From positions 62,001-126,000 of the IMG/VR virus record IMGVR_UViG_3300027631_000002: a DNA stretch of 64,000 nucleotides. One strand, given 5' to 3'. The position numbers and the translations under genes are program-made. The notes under the pieces were generated by a model that ran no database searches, was not told the DNA's origin, and saw only the letters and a list, made by a program, of their open reading frames with translations. The DNA comes from a virus. Positions 36,101-43,896 of the stretch are shown one piece after another (positions within the stretch are counted from its first letter, which is position 1; each line of letters opens with the position of its first letter).

Positions 36101-36244
36101 GGATTAAAAGATTTAGTAGAGCCTTATAAACCTATTGAAACAATAGGACCATTTGTTCCTATTATAATCAATACTACACCACCAAGACGACCAAGACGTA
36201 TATTTACACAATTATCTTCACAGATTATAGAAGAAAACCCTTAG
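30170..36244 (+). CDS. Giant baseplate/fibre protein with beta-propeller and carbohydrate-binding-like modules
   Basis: 2024 residues. Modules, from sequence patterns: beta-rich N-terminus; a carbohydrate-binding-like segment (YNLDDQVTFDGKLYQCVQAY, about 327-346); many beta repeats; a beta-propeller of about six or seven short repeats (about 940-1245, units like SGDVYITYSN and GAIYISSQSG); a tail-type domain (about 1570-1720, with KHLIYPYIGSYKSIINAINF) resembling the gpI/gp7 baseplate class; a second binding module (YDFGDRVTYYGKLYE, about 1823-1837). Probably a wedge protein that also binds cell-surface glycans. The last codons are in the terminator. Confidence 0.75.
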   Translation: MSSHENLYFFNKQGDALNFRYDETTQLFQGDILFDENSTDTFKTYALYTLERIPSFEFESPGELGTNKFQLFNEYGFHFYGCTNSLNKQITKIEPVNNDPDFYSKWIYGSNFESTFPVGTLIIFNQTLLEFTNPDQTFVVVGTKKGAILIISTVDNSTFESNYYGDYSNTNLYVGKTISGINAVGIYNYIDTNYVNNLSVWNEQNFYDKVYRGKKLNVVNSNINDGIYTIKGPEITDIIHFEYLTSPALLPTNSDLIIEVVLGTDLPKLYDGGLEITADSKILVTNYIYYPTMLKSRQEFKVVGSVTNENFFTTADTYDFTSNNNIKFYNLDDQVTFDGKLYQCVQAYTHSHADETTRFINPSNDNTHWSNPTFIRVNESTVNESLLFAQIYLTKEKYYYDYGFTQSSYVTMAAAAEKYKTDLDIFNVDLYYDKGYLKADLVYPSRYAVVNFYHTQVGPTYSIGSEYRSFERLIEVNETLKPEFNYDYSENFKYNIVFTDLDEYGLKIIINKMVYEEQISYVYTGIGLDLPRTIDRTLRNWITRNYISLYKLGINAELDYTYVAGGPISSVFFNSIVIKTEYPNVPIDVSSVLVGTTANYFIEHSRVLFNDLGPSLNIKINNKDNIIQTSNFYVLDINANLLPLNSEIIGATAGTYSTIFSTGDTANISVGVDGKVSSIVLSSVGNIGYSIGATFSLEFGNSSGTSSIIFEVDDRDLQRKADIPKTLKSWCDLYSNDLKEYGFLITNINSVLKFDIKQTDVAFDYTITTGKVNLPGLNDYKITKKIKGNQGTLVASNEVILSASSSLSFEQEGFATGMVFSLNNTYWPWMNQEFAIEFLDPHVLNLSYQGPFWDYNNIICNKSPFVTIAFNLGFGQTECDPISSTGGGQFNQYQFSDTQFNINFYPNTYAVTEYESTTNLVDIKYIQLSETILSLGDDLVVHDSYSGTYITTITLPGNVTSIKMEFNPINNYIYCLSLNKVYIVDPSTNYLLTSFSLANDVADLLVNPDSGDVYITYSNLSEVHIFKSTTFNSVQDYTIISTFGSTGRMAYNEFENDIYVVTVDNILRIDGNARQIQVIYNLPGVIDYILYEPANESMFVYDSTNLYKIDNGILVSLSITTQLFNDIIFNNLTGDMNISDSSFEVAKLGLDGNILKQTDIANYGYMALNQYDGAIYISSQSGNSVIVIDSITQQLVYSNSLAAPTTKIIYNPDRKSMWVLQPSFNQIVEIEVGLNNDGTIVVGTASYINDNVYGTLDPNFEERDDMWLKTRDYFRRPRENFTDDYRVEYYWKWFSDNVPQFFLYDFYGDQLSRTTTGSYSYVGPTPLNNIVLNRNSNTDLSKVSVSEYQQTIFDRIDYSLSYIDDEVDISTSVEPLQLFVGFQSQNEGALRSILQLYKREDINFTIETKEDTEVILQTLDINGPDKRGLISLSTYSTEYFTDKGLKPGQHIVIYIKDKTSHINQYISYNNGTLLKIREVYSKSLIVDFFNLSTDIIELESTTVNHPTANDLLYLSFGIKVIDKEIGRFFTYGQTEEEDIRHKIELGNVGKLISPEDVFIFKQYDIEEGGIDWVYLNMKRKEMLMMKHLIYPYIGSYKSIINAINFFGYNDLELNEYYRNIDTNSANFLKLFKVEIPDIFDNSVEGWTENDFIKHTMPNDNFEDTNLFNLTYFITDKEGNNTLNYTLDEVIIKLQGLKYWLKKNIIPLTHKILDITGNAYFTGGTQIQHKLQDTRIVNIYDNMTPITSKLNEAYLMPVNSGSTVYNCVLDFYSIIPDVGADKTKTGLVVPPKPFNGKTLNLPDYFTIKIRTYKTYKEWAPFVSYDFGDRVTYYGKLYESVYQRVEFNMLVNLTNKVNSPRKYENVTKWISNQSYSETSLVEYNRDIYVLLSPTQSTTTPYSDFTTNIQTETFIWNKVTEWKEMDWDPVQTISEFRQGNDLLPFNFTLDSNIDPFVAVEVVSDNGYGCIYNDKNNYEIRGLKDLVEPYKPIETIGPFVPIIINTTPPRRPRRIFTQLSSQIIEENP

Positions 36245-36270
36245 ATAAAATCTAAGGGTTTTTATTTTTT
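36234..36270. terminator. Bidirectional terminator at the end of the giant gene
   Basis: AAAACCCTTAGAT and ATCTAAGGGTTTT are perfectly inverted around AAA and followed by a T-run. Confidence 0.85.
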
Positions 36271-36275
36271 GATTA

Positions 36276-36935
36276 CTACTTTACTTCTTCAAATTCAATT
36301 TCTGTTTGATTACTTTTAACATCTTGAGTAACTCCTTCTTCAAAACAAGCAACCCAGTCTAAGACATCTGTTGAAACATTCTTACCAATAGTATCATAAT
36401 AGTTAAAAACTTTACTAACTGCACCAATTCTTTTAAGAATTTCAGAAAATGTATAAGTATCTTTTGTAAGACCTTTAACTTTATGTTCTGCAATTAAATG
36501 GTAGATATATGTTATCTCTGTTGCATCTACTAAGAATGGAATAGAGTCTGTATCATTTGTAAATTTATCTGCTCTCATAGTTCCTAGTATTTCTGTTAGT
36601 TCAATTGCTAAGAATATAGTATTTACATCATATTCTAATTTGCTTTGAATTAAATCACTTAAAAATTTCCATTGAACTCTATTTAAGTTAAAGTTATACT
36701 TAGTTGATTTTAATGCGTTTGTATAATTGATACAAAGTTCTTGAGCACTTTTATAAAGACTGTCTTTTTCTAATTCGGTTTTCCCTTTACCATTATTATT
36801 TTTGATAAAGTCTAATATTGCTTGATATTTATTATCTAGATTAGATTCAAAACCTTCTCCAATATTTTTATAATCTATATCATTTTCTGTAAAAATAACA
36901 CTTGGTTTAATTACGTTTGTTTGTATATCTGACAT
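36276..36935 (-). CDS. Helical hypothetical protein
   Basis: 219 residues, predicted nearly all helix, no membrane segment. C-terminus acidic (EIEFEEVK). It is the third of four consecutive minus-strand genes that read towards the giant protein's terminator. The neighbours behind it include the tape-measure-like gene, so a tail assembly role is plausible but unproven. Confidence 0.65.
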   Translation of the reverse strand: MSDIQTNVIKPSVIFTENDIDYKNIGEGFESNLDNKYQAILDFIKNNNGKGKTELEKDSLYKSAQELCINYTNALKSTKYNFNLNRVQWKFLSDLIQSKLEYDVNTIFLAIELTEILGTMRADKFTNDTDSIPFLVDATEITYIYHLIAEHKVKGLTKDTYTFSEILKRIGAVSKVFNYYDTIGKNVSTDVLDWVACFEEGVTQDVKSNQTEIEFEEVK

Positions 36936-36951
36936 ACTTTTTTAATTATTT

Positions 36952-37377
36952 TTATACGATAAAATCGTTATCTTTATCCTCTTTTTGCTCTGCAAATAAA
37001 GTTTCCACCTGATTGGCTCTACTAACCTTTTCAACACCATATTTTACTACAATTGATGAAAATGTATTAAAGTCAGTTCCTACTAACTTAATCTTTCCAC
37101 TTTCTAAATTCATGTTGATTTTATCAATTTCTTGTTCAATTAAGATAGTTCTTGATTCCTCATCAAAGGCATCCATTAAATCTTCATTGATAGTAATTTT
37201 TAAATCCTTTTTAAGAACAAATGCGTAGTCATCTGCAATTTTAGAGATTTTAATAAGTTGTTTTTGTTTTTTAACTCCGATAAATTCAAATTCTATTTTT
37301 ACCGGAAATGTTTTTTTATTAAAAACATCAAAAAAATCATTTATTGTATCTTCCGATAGCTCATAAAAATTATCCAT
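36952..37377 (-). CDS. Conserved phage hypothetical protein
   Basis: 141 residues, acidic. A beta region (PVKIEFEFIGVKKQKQLIKI) is followed by a helical region with EQEIDKINMN, and a C-terminal TFSSIVVKYGVEKVSRANQV stretch. I recall similar proteins in large marine T4-like phages, where they are unnamed. No zinc-binding HExxH is present, so an enzyme call is not justified. Confidence 0.6.
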   Translation of the reverse strand: MDNFYELSEDTINDFFDVFNKKTFPVKIEFEFIGVKKQKQLIKISKIADDYAFVLKKDLKITINEDLMDAFDEESRTILIEQEIDKINMNLESGKIKLVGTDFNTFSSIVVKYGVEKVSRANQVETLFAEQKEDKDNDFIV

Positions 37378-37425
37378 ATTATATTTTATATTTTTATATT
37401 ATAAAGAAATATAAAAGAAAGTTTA

Positions 37426-37857
37426 CTAATTTTTAAGTAAAAAGTAAGATATGATACCTAATATTGTTAAGGCAGGAATAAATTTATAATAAAGACTATT
37501 ATAAAGTTTAGGTGTCTCAAGTAGTGAGAATCCAATTACAATTAGATAAGAATATTTGTCAACTTTTTTAATCTCATATGATCTAAAAAGTTCAACTAAT
37601 CCTTTCGAATTTAGGAATCTCGCAACTTCTGCACTATATTCTCTAATATAAGTTTCTGATATTCTATCAATATCTGTTTTTTTTAGTGAATAAGCTTCAC
37701 CAACAAGCTCTTCAGGAACATTTAAAACAGTATATAATCGATAAGCATTATCGACTCTTATATTTAAGTTTTTCTCAAGATCTACTTTGTTCTCTTTAAC
37801 TATTCTTCTATAAGATAGAAAAAGTTTTAATTTTTTTAAAAAAGATATTTTGTTCAT
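37426..37857 (-). CDS. Hypothetical protein with C-terminal membrane helix
   Basis: 143 residues. Basic N-terminus, a central part with a DNAYRLYTVLNVPEELVGEA segment, a KVDKYSYLIVIGFSLLETPK strand-helix, and a hydrophobic C-terminal helix (about 126-141). Similar proteins appear to lie beside tail genes in other large phages. A tail-assembly or membrane-contact role is an inference. Confidence 0.6.
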   Translation of the reverse strand: MNKISFLKKLKLFLSYRRIVKENKVDLEKNLNIRVDNAYRLYTVLNVPEELVGEAYSLKKTDIDRISETYIREYSAEVARFLNSKGLVELFRSYEIKKVDKYSYLIVIGFSLLETPKLYNSLYYKFIPALTILGIISYFLLKN

Positions 37858-37890
37858 AATTATATTATATGTATTTATATGGTATTTGTT

Positions 37891-40800
37891 TTAAAACAAA
37901 TTAGTAAACCAGTTACCACCACCGCCACTATTTCCACCACCTACAACAGATTTAGTTTGTACCTGACCTTCAGATGCACCAGAAACATGTTGATCTAAAG
38001 TCATAGTAGTCTGATTTATATTACTTAATAATTGAATAATCATATCAAGTTGGTCATTCGTATTCATTTTTGATTTACCACCTTTGAGAGGTGCTGCTGT
38101 CGGTGCTAATTTTTTATCACCAACTACTGGACGCTTTGTTTTCGTGCCATCATATTCAACCAACTTACTAAATACACTTGCTCTTTCTTCAAGAGTTCTC
38201 ATCATATTTTCTAAATTATCCTTATTCATTGAAGCTAACACTGCTAAATTACCAGTTAGATTTCTTATTAGGCCAACCTTCTTACCATCTATTGATGAAA
38301 GTGCACCACCAAACTTCTTCAATGATGTTGCTAACTTATCATAAGCTCCTGCAATAGTAATCATACCTCTGGCTGCCTGTGAAATAGGATCTAATCCAAG
38401 TAATGATTTTACTCCACTAAAGAAACCAGAATTTTTATCAACACTGGTTAGGTAATTTGCTAGTTTTGCATAATCCATCACATTTTTGGATAAATTCTTC
38501 ATATAGTTAGGATCAATATTTTTTGAAAAATATTGTCTTCCTGACCAAATAGTTTTTGCCGCCTTCACTAATGAAAGTGCTACTAAATTAGTTTTCGCCA
38601 ATCCAAATAGACTTGTATTCATTAAACGATTACTTAGACTTTTGTATCCAGTTAAATTTCTCGTTAAACTTGGAACAAACGCATTATTCATAGGGGTAAA
38701 ATACCTTTTATTATTATGAATTATTTTTGCAGTCGATATCATTGAATACGCAATAAAGTTTATGTTCAAAAGACTAACCGGATCAACATCCATTAAATCG
38801 GTTGCAAGTTTAACATAACTTTTAATCGATTTTGATATGTTAGTTATCCATGTACTTGGTGGATAGGAATTCCAAATAGCTTTTTTAACTGTTCCAAATT
38901 TGTTTGCGACTGAAACTATCGCATTCGCAACTGATTTAATTCCATATACCATATCATTTGCGGCATCTGCACCTGAAGTAAACCAACCACTATTTTCACT
39001 CATATAAGTAAATACTGGTGCAAAAGCTTGTAAAGCTCCTCCAACATTTTTACCCCAATCTGCAGAAGGTGTATTTGATAAATCAAATTTAGACTTATTT
39101 ACACCAAACGCATCAGCTGCTGCAATTATACCATCTACAATAGTTAGTATACCTGCTTTCATATCTTCTGGAGTAACTTTTGTACTAAACATACCACCAC
39201 TACTAAGTGCTGCATATACAGGTGCAAAAGCGGCTATAGCACCACCAACTCCCTCTGCCCACTCTTTAGGTGGCCCACCTTTAAAACTATTTTTAACTTT
39301 AGGATCTGAAAAAAAGTTTGCCGCATCTACAATACCCATTGACACTGTTCTTATCGCTTGTGCAAAATCATCTGGACCAACTCCACCACCAAATAAACTC
39401 ATTATTTTATTTGCTGCCAACATTGCATAAACCGGTGAGAATGCTGCCAATGCAAGAGCAATTCCTCCTGCCCATTCTAATGTAGGTCCACCTGTAAAAT
39501 TACCTTTTGATAAGATTGCGGCCGAATCAACTATTGTTTGTGCAATCAATAAAACAGCTTCACCACCTGCAACTAATGCGGCCATTCCTAATCCAAACGA
39601 TAAAAGAATTACACTACCTAAACCAGCCATTGCTAAACCAAATGCAGTCAAACTTATACCAACACCCATTGCCCATCCTAAACCAGGATAGTTAGCATAT
39701 TTACCTTCTGATAAAATATAAGAAGCGGCAACTATTACTGCTGCAATCCCTACTATAGCAAGTGCTCCTAATGCTAGTGCTGCTCCACCAATACCAGTTT
39801 CAATTATTAAACCAAATACTGTGGCAATTAAACCAAATGCTAATATAGAAGCACCTGTACCAAGTGCCCATTTCCAACCAGGATAATTATCATATTTACC
39901 TTCTGAAATTAAAAGTGATGATACTGCTACAACTCCAGCTAGTATAATCATACATAATCCACCTTCTATAATCTTCTTAATTCCTATTTTTGCAAGTACA
40001 AAAGCGGCAAATCCCATTGCAATTGCGGATATCGCAAAAACAATAGAGAATACTACAATATTAAATAATAGAGCATAGTCAATTGGAGTAGTTTCCGCTA
40101 ATATTTTAGAAGATAACATAATTGCAATTGATAATGCAGTAAATAATAGAGGTAATACAACAACATCTCCCAGTTTTATGTTTTTAATTGCAGGAGCCAT
40201 TAGTTTTAAAGCAAATGCTAATACGACAAATATTATTGATATACCAATTGCTGTAATAAATTTAGCAAAAGTTATTGGAACTACCTCACCCAAATATTCT
40301 GATGATTTTGCTATTGCCATTGACATTGCTATAAGTAATAATGGCATCAATATTGCAGCAACTGCTGCCTGTGCTGGATCTAAACCTTTAAATGCACCTA
40401 TTAGTTTTTTAATCCCAAATGAAATTACTGTAAACATTGCTGCGATTAAAATACCTGTTATCGCTTGTGCAAATGATATCGGAACTATCATTTGTAATAC
40501 CCAAGATGATAGTGCAATTCCTAATGCAATTGCTGGTAATATTAGAGGTAAAAATAAAATAGCTTTTCCTAATGTTGATATATCGGCACCTAGTGCGTTT
40601 ATCAATTTTTTAATTCCAAATGCAATTACTGTAAACATACCTGCTATTAAGATTGCAGTAAATGCCTGAGCAAATGATATTGGTTTTACAAATGCCAATA
40701 CCCAAGATGATAGTGCAATTCCCAATGCAATTGCTGGTAATAAAATCGGTAGAAAAAGAATAGACTTACCTAATGTTACTATATTTTCTCCTAGTGCTAA

Positions 40801-41430
40801 TATCAATTTTTTAATTCCAAACGCAATTACTGTAAACATACCTGCGATTAAAATCGCTGTTATAGATTGACCAAATGATATTGGTTTTATAAAAGACAGA
40901 ACCCAAGATGATAACATAATAGCTATAGACATAATAACCATAACCTTACCAGCAGTAATTGCTTGTTCTACAGTTATTTTGGCTTCTGCTACTTTCTGAA
41001 ATGCGTGTGATATTAAAACTATTGCTAAACCGAGTGAGACAACTGATAGAAAATCAACTTTACCTATTATTTTAAATGCTAAACCAATTGCCAATACCGC
41101 AACCGCTATTAAAAGTATTGTAGTTACACCTTTTTTAAGATTACTTTGTTTTTTAGGATCTTCACCAGTTTCATCAATAGCATTCTTTTTATCAGAATCT
41201 TTCTTCTTTTGCATCTCTAAAATAGTATTCTGTTTCTCTAAAATCTTTTTAGTATCTGACTTAATAGACTTTAAACTAACTGAAATCTCAGTTAGTTGTT
41301 GTGAGAAATTACCACTTTGAAGTGCATTGGTAGTTGTAGTATTACTACCCTCTTTCTTCTCAAGTGCTTTTGAGATCATTTCAAGTGAATCTGATAAATT
41401 ATTTAATGCGTCTAATAACTGCTTATCCAT
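37891..41430 (-). CDS. Tape-measure-like protein with repeated hydrophobic modules
   Basis: 1179 residues from the ATG at 41430, the first good start (the frame from 41466 adds 12 hydrophobic residues). N-terminus: coiled coil (about 1-80, MDKQLLDALNNLSDSLEMIS). Next come many hydrophobic helices, including four near-copies of an ILIAGMFTVIAFGIKKLI module followed by SSWVL (about 180-380). C-terminus: GG-rich and flexible. A long helical core plus hydrophobic repeats is the usual pattern of tail tape measures, which set tail length and can insert into the host membrane. No chaperone frameshift pair is seen upstream. Confidence 0.75.
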   Translation of the reverse strand: MDKQLLDALNNLSDSLEMISKALEKKEGSNTTTTNALQSGNFSQQLTEISVSLKSIKSDTKKILEKQNTILEMQKKKDSDKKNAIDETGEDPKKQSNLKKGVTTILLIAVAVLAIGLAFKIIGKVDFLSVVSLGLAIVLISHAFQKVAEAKITVEQAITAGKVMVIMSIAIMLSSWVLSFIKPISFGQSITAILIAGMFTVIAFGIKKLILALGENIVTLGKSILFLPILLPAIALGIALSSWVLAFVKPISFAQAFTAILIAGMFTVIAFGIKKLINALGADISTLGKAILFLPLILPAIALGIALSSWVLQMIVPISFAQAITGILIAAMFTVISFGIKKLIGAFKGLDPAQAAVAAILMPLLLIAMSMAIAKSSEYLGEVVPITFAKFITAIGISIIFVVLAFALKLMAPAIKNIKLGDVVVLPLLFTALSIAIMLSSKILAETTPIDYALLFNIVVFSIVFAISAIAMGFAAFVLAKIGIKKIIEGGLCMIILAGVVAVSSLLISEGKYDNYPGWKWALGTGASILAFGLIATVFGLIIETGIGGAALALGALAIVGIAAVIVAASYILSEGKYANYPGLGWAMGVGISLTAFGLAMAGLGSVILLSFGLGMAALVAGGEAVLLIAQTIVDSAAILSKGNFTGGPTLEWAGGIALALAAFSPVYAMLAANKIMSLFGGGVGPDDFAQAIRTVSMGIVDAANFFSDPKVKNSFKGGPPKEWAEGVGGAIAAFAPVYAALSSGGMFSTKVTPEDMKAGILTIVDGIIAAADAFGVNKSKFDLSNTPSADWGKNVGGALQAFAPVFTYMSENSGWFTSGADAANDMVYGIKSVANAIVSVANKFGTVKKAIWNSYPPSTWITNISKSIKSYVKLATDLMDVDPVSLLNINFIAYSMISTAKIIHNNKRYFTPMNNAFVPSLTRNLTGYKSLSNRLMNTSLFGLAKTNLVALSLVKAAKTIWSGRQYFSKNIDPNYMKNLSKNVMDYAKLANYLTSVDKNSGFFSGVKSLLGLDPISQAARGMITIAGAYDKLATSLKKFGGALSSIDGKKVGLIRNLTGNLAVLASMNKDNLENMMRTLEERASVFSKLVEYDGTKTKRPVVGDKKLAPTAAPLKGGKSKMNTNDQLDMIIQLLSNINQTTMTLDQHVSGASEGQVQTKSVVGGGNSGGGGNWFTNLF
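40395..40920. repeat. In-frame repeats of the tape-measure gene
   Basis: Three to four copies of a roughly 195-base unit encoding the GMFTVIAFGIKKLI - LP..LPAIALGIALSSWVL pattern. The copies differ at many third positions, so the duplication is old. Confidence 0.65.
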
Positions 41431-41493
41431 AAAAGTATATATTAAAAAACTTAATCCTTTTAACATTTTATATATTTTTTACTATAATAAATA

Positions 41494-41505
41494 ATAATAT
41501 ATAAT
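41494..41505 (+). promoter_or_regulatory. Late-promoter-like element ATAATATATAAT
   Basis: Weaker copy of the recurrent motif, 16 bases before the gene at 41521. The element itself is close to a minus-strand start, so two-way use is possible. Confidence 0.4.
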
Positions 41506-41520
41506 AAATAAAATAATCAT

Positions 41521-41985
41521 ATGGAGATGGGACTAAAGAAGACTTTGAAGTACTATATTCTTGGTGAATCTTTAAAAGAAATTGAAGCTAATCGTATATT
41601 AGATAAAATTTCTAAAAAGAAAGCACTTTCCGATAGGGAAAAAAGATTTTTAGAATTATATAATCATAAATCTGAAGAAACTCCTAAAGACCATATGTAT
41701 TTGTCTAAGAATACAACTTGTGAGAGAGTTAGAAATTTACTTGATACTGGTAAGTCAGTAATTTGTGATTTGAGTGATAGAGATGGTAAAATTGGATTAC
41801 AAATTCTAAATATAGAGAATATTCACACTGATGATGATTGTACTGTATTTATGAAAGGAGATGAAACATATAAACTTCAAGATAGATTTTTATACAACAT
41901 AATTTATAATCAAAAATTAAACAAGTATTCCCTACAAGAACAAGGTGAATATTATGAAAAAATAGAGCAAAATAATGAAGATTAA
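41521..41985 (+). CDS. Protein with ILDKI...EKRFL motif
   Basis: 154 residues. Residues 24-46 carry NRILDKISKKKALSDREK followed by RFLELY, the same motif as the C-terminus of the protein at 6791. The rest is charged alpha/beta. It overlaps the next gene by 11 bases. The motif is common in Bacteroidota membrane proteins; here no membrane helix is seen, so a shared host or phage partner is conceivable. Confidence 0.65.
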   Translation: MEMGLKKTLKYYILGESLKEIEANRILDKISKKKALSDREKRFLELYNHKSEETPKDHMYLSKNTTCERVRNLLDTGKSVICDLSDRDGKIGLQILNIENIHTDDDCTVFMKGDETYKLQDRFLYNIIYNQKLNKYSLQEQGEYYEKIEQNNED

Positions 41986-42256
41986 AAAATTTGATAACTT
42001 TATAAATGAAGTAAGTGGTACTGAGTTAGTTGGTCCAGAAATGGGTATGGGATTTGGTACAACTCCATTAAATAACAATACAATAAGTTCATCAGATACC
42101 TCAGTAATTTTTAGTGATATAAATAATACAATTTATACACTAGATGATTATAATCAATTATATCAAGATTATCTAAAAGCAGGTGGTGGACCATTAAATG
42201 GATTTACGAAAGAGAATTTAGATAAAATTATAGTTTCTTTACAGGAACAGCAGTAG
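41975..42256 (+). CDS. Small tagged protein
   Basis: 93 residues. MKIKKFDNFINEV is a tag variant. The remainder is Asn/Thr/Ser-rich with a helical C-terminus (NLDKIIVSLQEQQ). Overlaps the upstream gene by 11 bases. Packaged protein inferred. Confidence 0.65.
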   Translation: MKIKKFDNFINEVSGTELVGPEMGMGFGTTPLNNNTISSSDTSVIFSDINNTIYTLDDYNQLYQDYLKAGGGPLNGFTKENLDKIIVSLQEQQ

Positions 42257-42301
42257 AATACAATATATATAACAAATTGATAAAAAAACAGAAATCAAGT
42301 T

Positions 42302-43633
42302 ATGAGTAAATTAGTTACCTTAAATGGTATAAATGATGAAGAACTATTAAATTCTTTATTTAGTAATGAAATATCTATTATAGAAGATATACAAGGAAGT
42401 AAAATTTGGGTTAATTGGAATGGTAAAGAATTCACGATTAAAACAAAGAGTATTTCAAGTGAGCCAATCAATCTTATAGATTTAGCAATGCAGAATTATT
42501 ATAATCCTGCAATTAATTATTTTAACTCTTTAGATAGTAGAGTAAAATCATTGTTAAATAGAAAGTGGTGGTTTTGTTTTGAGTATTTTCCAGACGAGCA
42601 ACCTGCTAATATAGAGTATAATAGAGTTCCTAAGAATAAATTGGTTTTAACAGCTATAAATAAAGCAGGTAAATATGAGTTTTTTTTAGAAGAATTAAAT
42701 GAATATGCAAGACTTTTTGATGTTGAGATTATACCAGTTGTTTTTCAAGGAAAACTAACTGATAAGATGATTGAGGCAATTAAATATTTTTTAAATACTA
42801 GTGAAGAAGATTTAGATTATATTTTTGGTGAAAAGTCATTTACATTTTTCTTTTATAAGATATTAAATCCACTTTCGGAAGGTTCATTTTTAATGGATGA
42901 TGATTTTCAAAAGAATATTGAGAAATTGATTATTAGAAATAACTCGGATGATATGTCATTTGAATTATTAAATCCTTTATATACAAGACTAGGTGAAAAT
43001 AATGATACTGAGTTTGTTGAGATATACACATTGATATTGATAAACTTTTTAAACTTCTGTCAATCTGTTGATTTGAAAGATATAAAGTTAAAAGGTTCAT
43101 CAAAAGATGAAATTTATATCTATTTAATATGTAAACTTTATAATATATATATTAGTGAAGTAAAACAGGATCTATTAGACTTTGATTTTGTAGTACCAGA
43201 ATTTTTTGATAAAGATAAATTTAAAATAAATACAGAACTTATTCTAAATAAAGTAACTAAAGAATATTTATCAGAGTCTGAAAAACTTGAATATATTTTC
43301 AAGGTTATTCTTGGTTCATTTAGTAAGAAAAGAAAAAAAGCAATTGGTATATTCACTGATAATACAGTAAAACTATTCAATAAGTTTATTGATGATATTG
43401 AAGATCATATTGGAACTTACTTACAAAGAATTAGTGAGATAGAATTGACGAGAGCGGGTTTATTAGATTTTGGAGACTTCTTTGATATTCAATATGATGT
43501 TGATGGAGAGGGAGAAGTTTATCCAGATGTTTACTCTGAATTTGAAAAAGGAGTATCAAATGATAAAAAGAAAAAGGGTAAGGGTGGTAAAATGCCAATA
43601 GAACCAATAAATACAACAAAAAAACCCATATAA
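42302..43633 (+). CDS. RNA-ligase/nucleotidyltransferase-like protein lacking the catalytic lysine
   Basis: 443 residues. The segment with KWWFCFEYFPDEQPANIEYN (about 89-108) followed by RVPKNKLVLTAI resembles phage ligase-like families with a YxxxPxxxxVLTxI order. Upstream, IIEDIQGSKIWVNWNGKEF (about 26-44) aligns with the EKxDGs motif I, but the Lys is replaced (E-D-I-Q-G). The nucleotidyl-transfer step therefore looks lost, or the similarity is only a fold. C-terminal half helical with a Lys/Gly-rich end. The family call is from pattern memory and needs a structure search. Confidence 0.5.
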   Translation: MSKLVTLNGINDEELLNSLFSNEISIIEDIQGSKIWVNWNGKEFTIKTKSISSEPINLIDLAMQNYYNPAINYFNSLDSRVKSLLNRKWWFCFEYFPDEQPANIEYNRVPKNKLVLTAINKAGKYEFFLEELNEYARLFDVEIIPVVFQGKLTDKMIEAIKYFLNTSEEDLDYIFGEKSFTFFFYKILNPLSEGSFLMDDDFQKNIEKLIIRNNSDDMSFELLNPLYTRLGENNDTEFVEIYTLILINFLNFCQSVDLKDIKLKGSSKDEIYIYLICKLYNIYISEVKQDLLDFDFVVPEFFDKDKFKINTELILNKVTKEYLSESEKLEYIFKVILGSFSKKRKKAIGIFTDNTVKLFNKFIDDIEDHIGTYLQRISEIELTRAGLLDFGDFFDIQYDVDGEGEVYPDVYSEFEKGVSNDKKKKGKGGKMPIEPINTTKKPI

Positions 43634-43647
43634 TAATGGGTTTTTCT
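43617..43647 (+). terminator. Terminator at the end of the ligase-like gene
   Basis: AAAACCCATA and ATGGGTTTTT are inverted around TAATA. The gene's stop lies in the hairpin. Confidence 0.7.
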
Positions 43648-43658
43648 AATATAAAAAT

Positions 43659-43880
43659 ATGAAAGAAATAAATTTAAAAACAAAATCGATCAATGTTGAA
43701 ACAAAGTCAAGACAACTTAAATGTGATTATTCTAGAGAGTTGGTTAAAGATCTTAATTCTTTCCATAATATTGATGTAGAGGCAGAATTAGTAAGACTAT
43801 TAGATAGTGAAATTAAGACATCAATTAGGAAACAAAGTAGAAAGAAAAAAATTGAAAATTTAACGAAACATACTGACTAA
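43659..43880 (+). CDS. Short protein resembling a segment of the major capsid protein gp23
   Basis: 73 residues. From about residue 11 the chain reads VETKSRQLKCDYSRELVKDL followed by NSFHNIDVEAEL and RLLDSEI. The T4 gp23 helix segment has the same spacing: KSRQLK, YS-EL, DL, H, D, AEL, L, EI. It contains only this segment, ending in a basic tail (KQSRKKKIENLTKHTD). The rest of the capsid protein is not near. A capsid-derived fragment or a small interaction peptide is inferred. Start lies 26 bases behind the ligase-like gene. Confidence 0.65.
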   Translation: MKEINLKTKSINVETKSRQLKCDYSRELVKDLNSFHNIDVEAELVRLLDSEIKTSIRKQSRKKKIENLTKHTD

Positions 43881-43896
43881 TTTTCATATAAAAACT

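Noticed and set aside
36952-37377. Metallopeptidase call
   Set aside because: No HExxH or similar zinc-binding motif; kept as hypothetical.
40178-40669. Plus-strand frame of 163 codons opposite the tape-measure gene
   Set aside because: It mirrors the hydrophobic repeats of the gene on the other strand and has no start signal.
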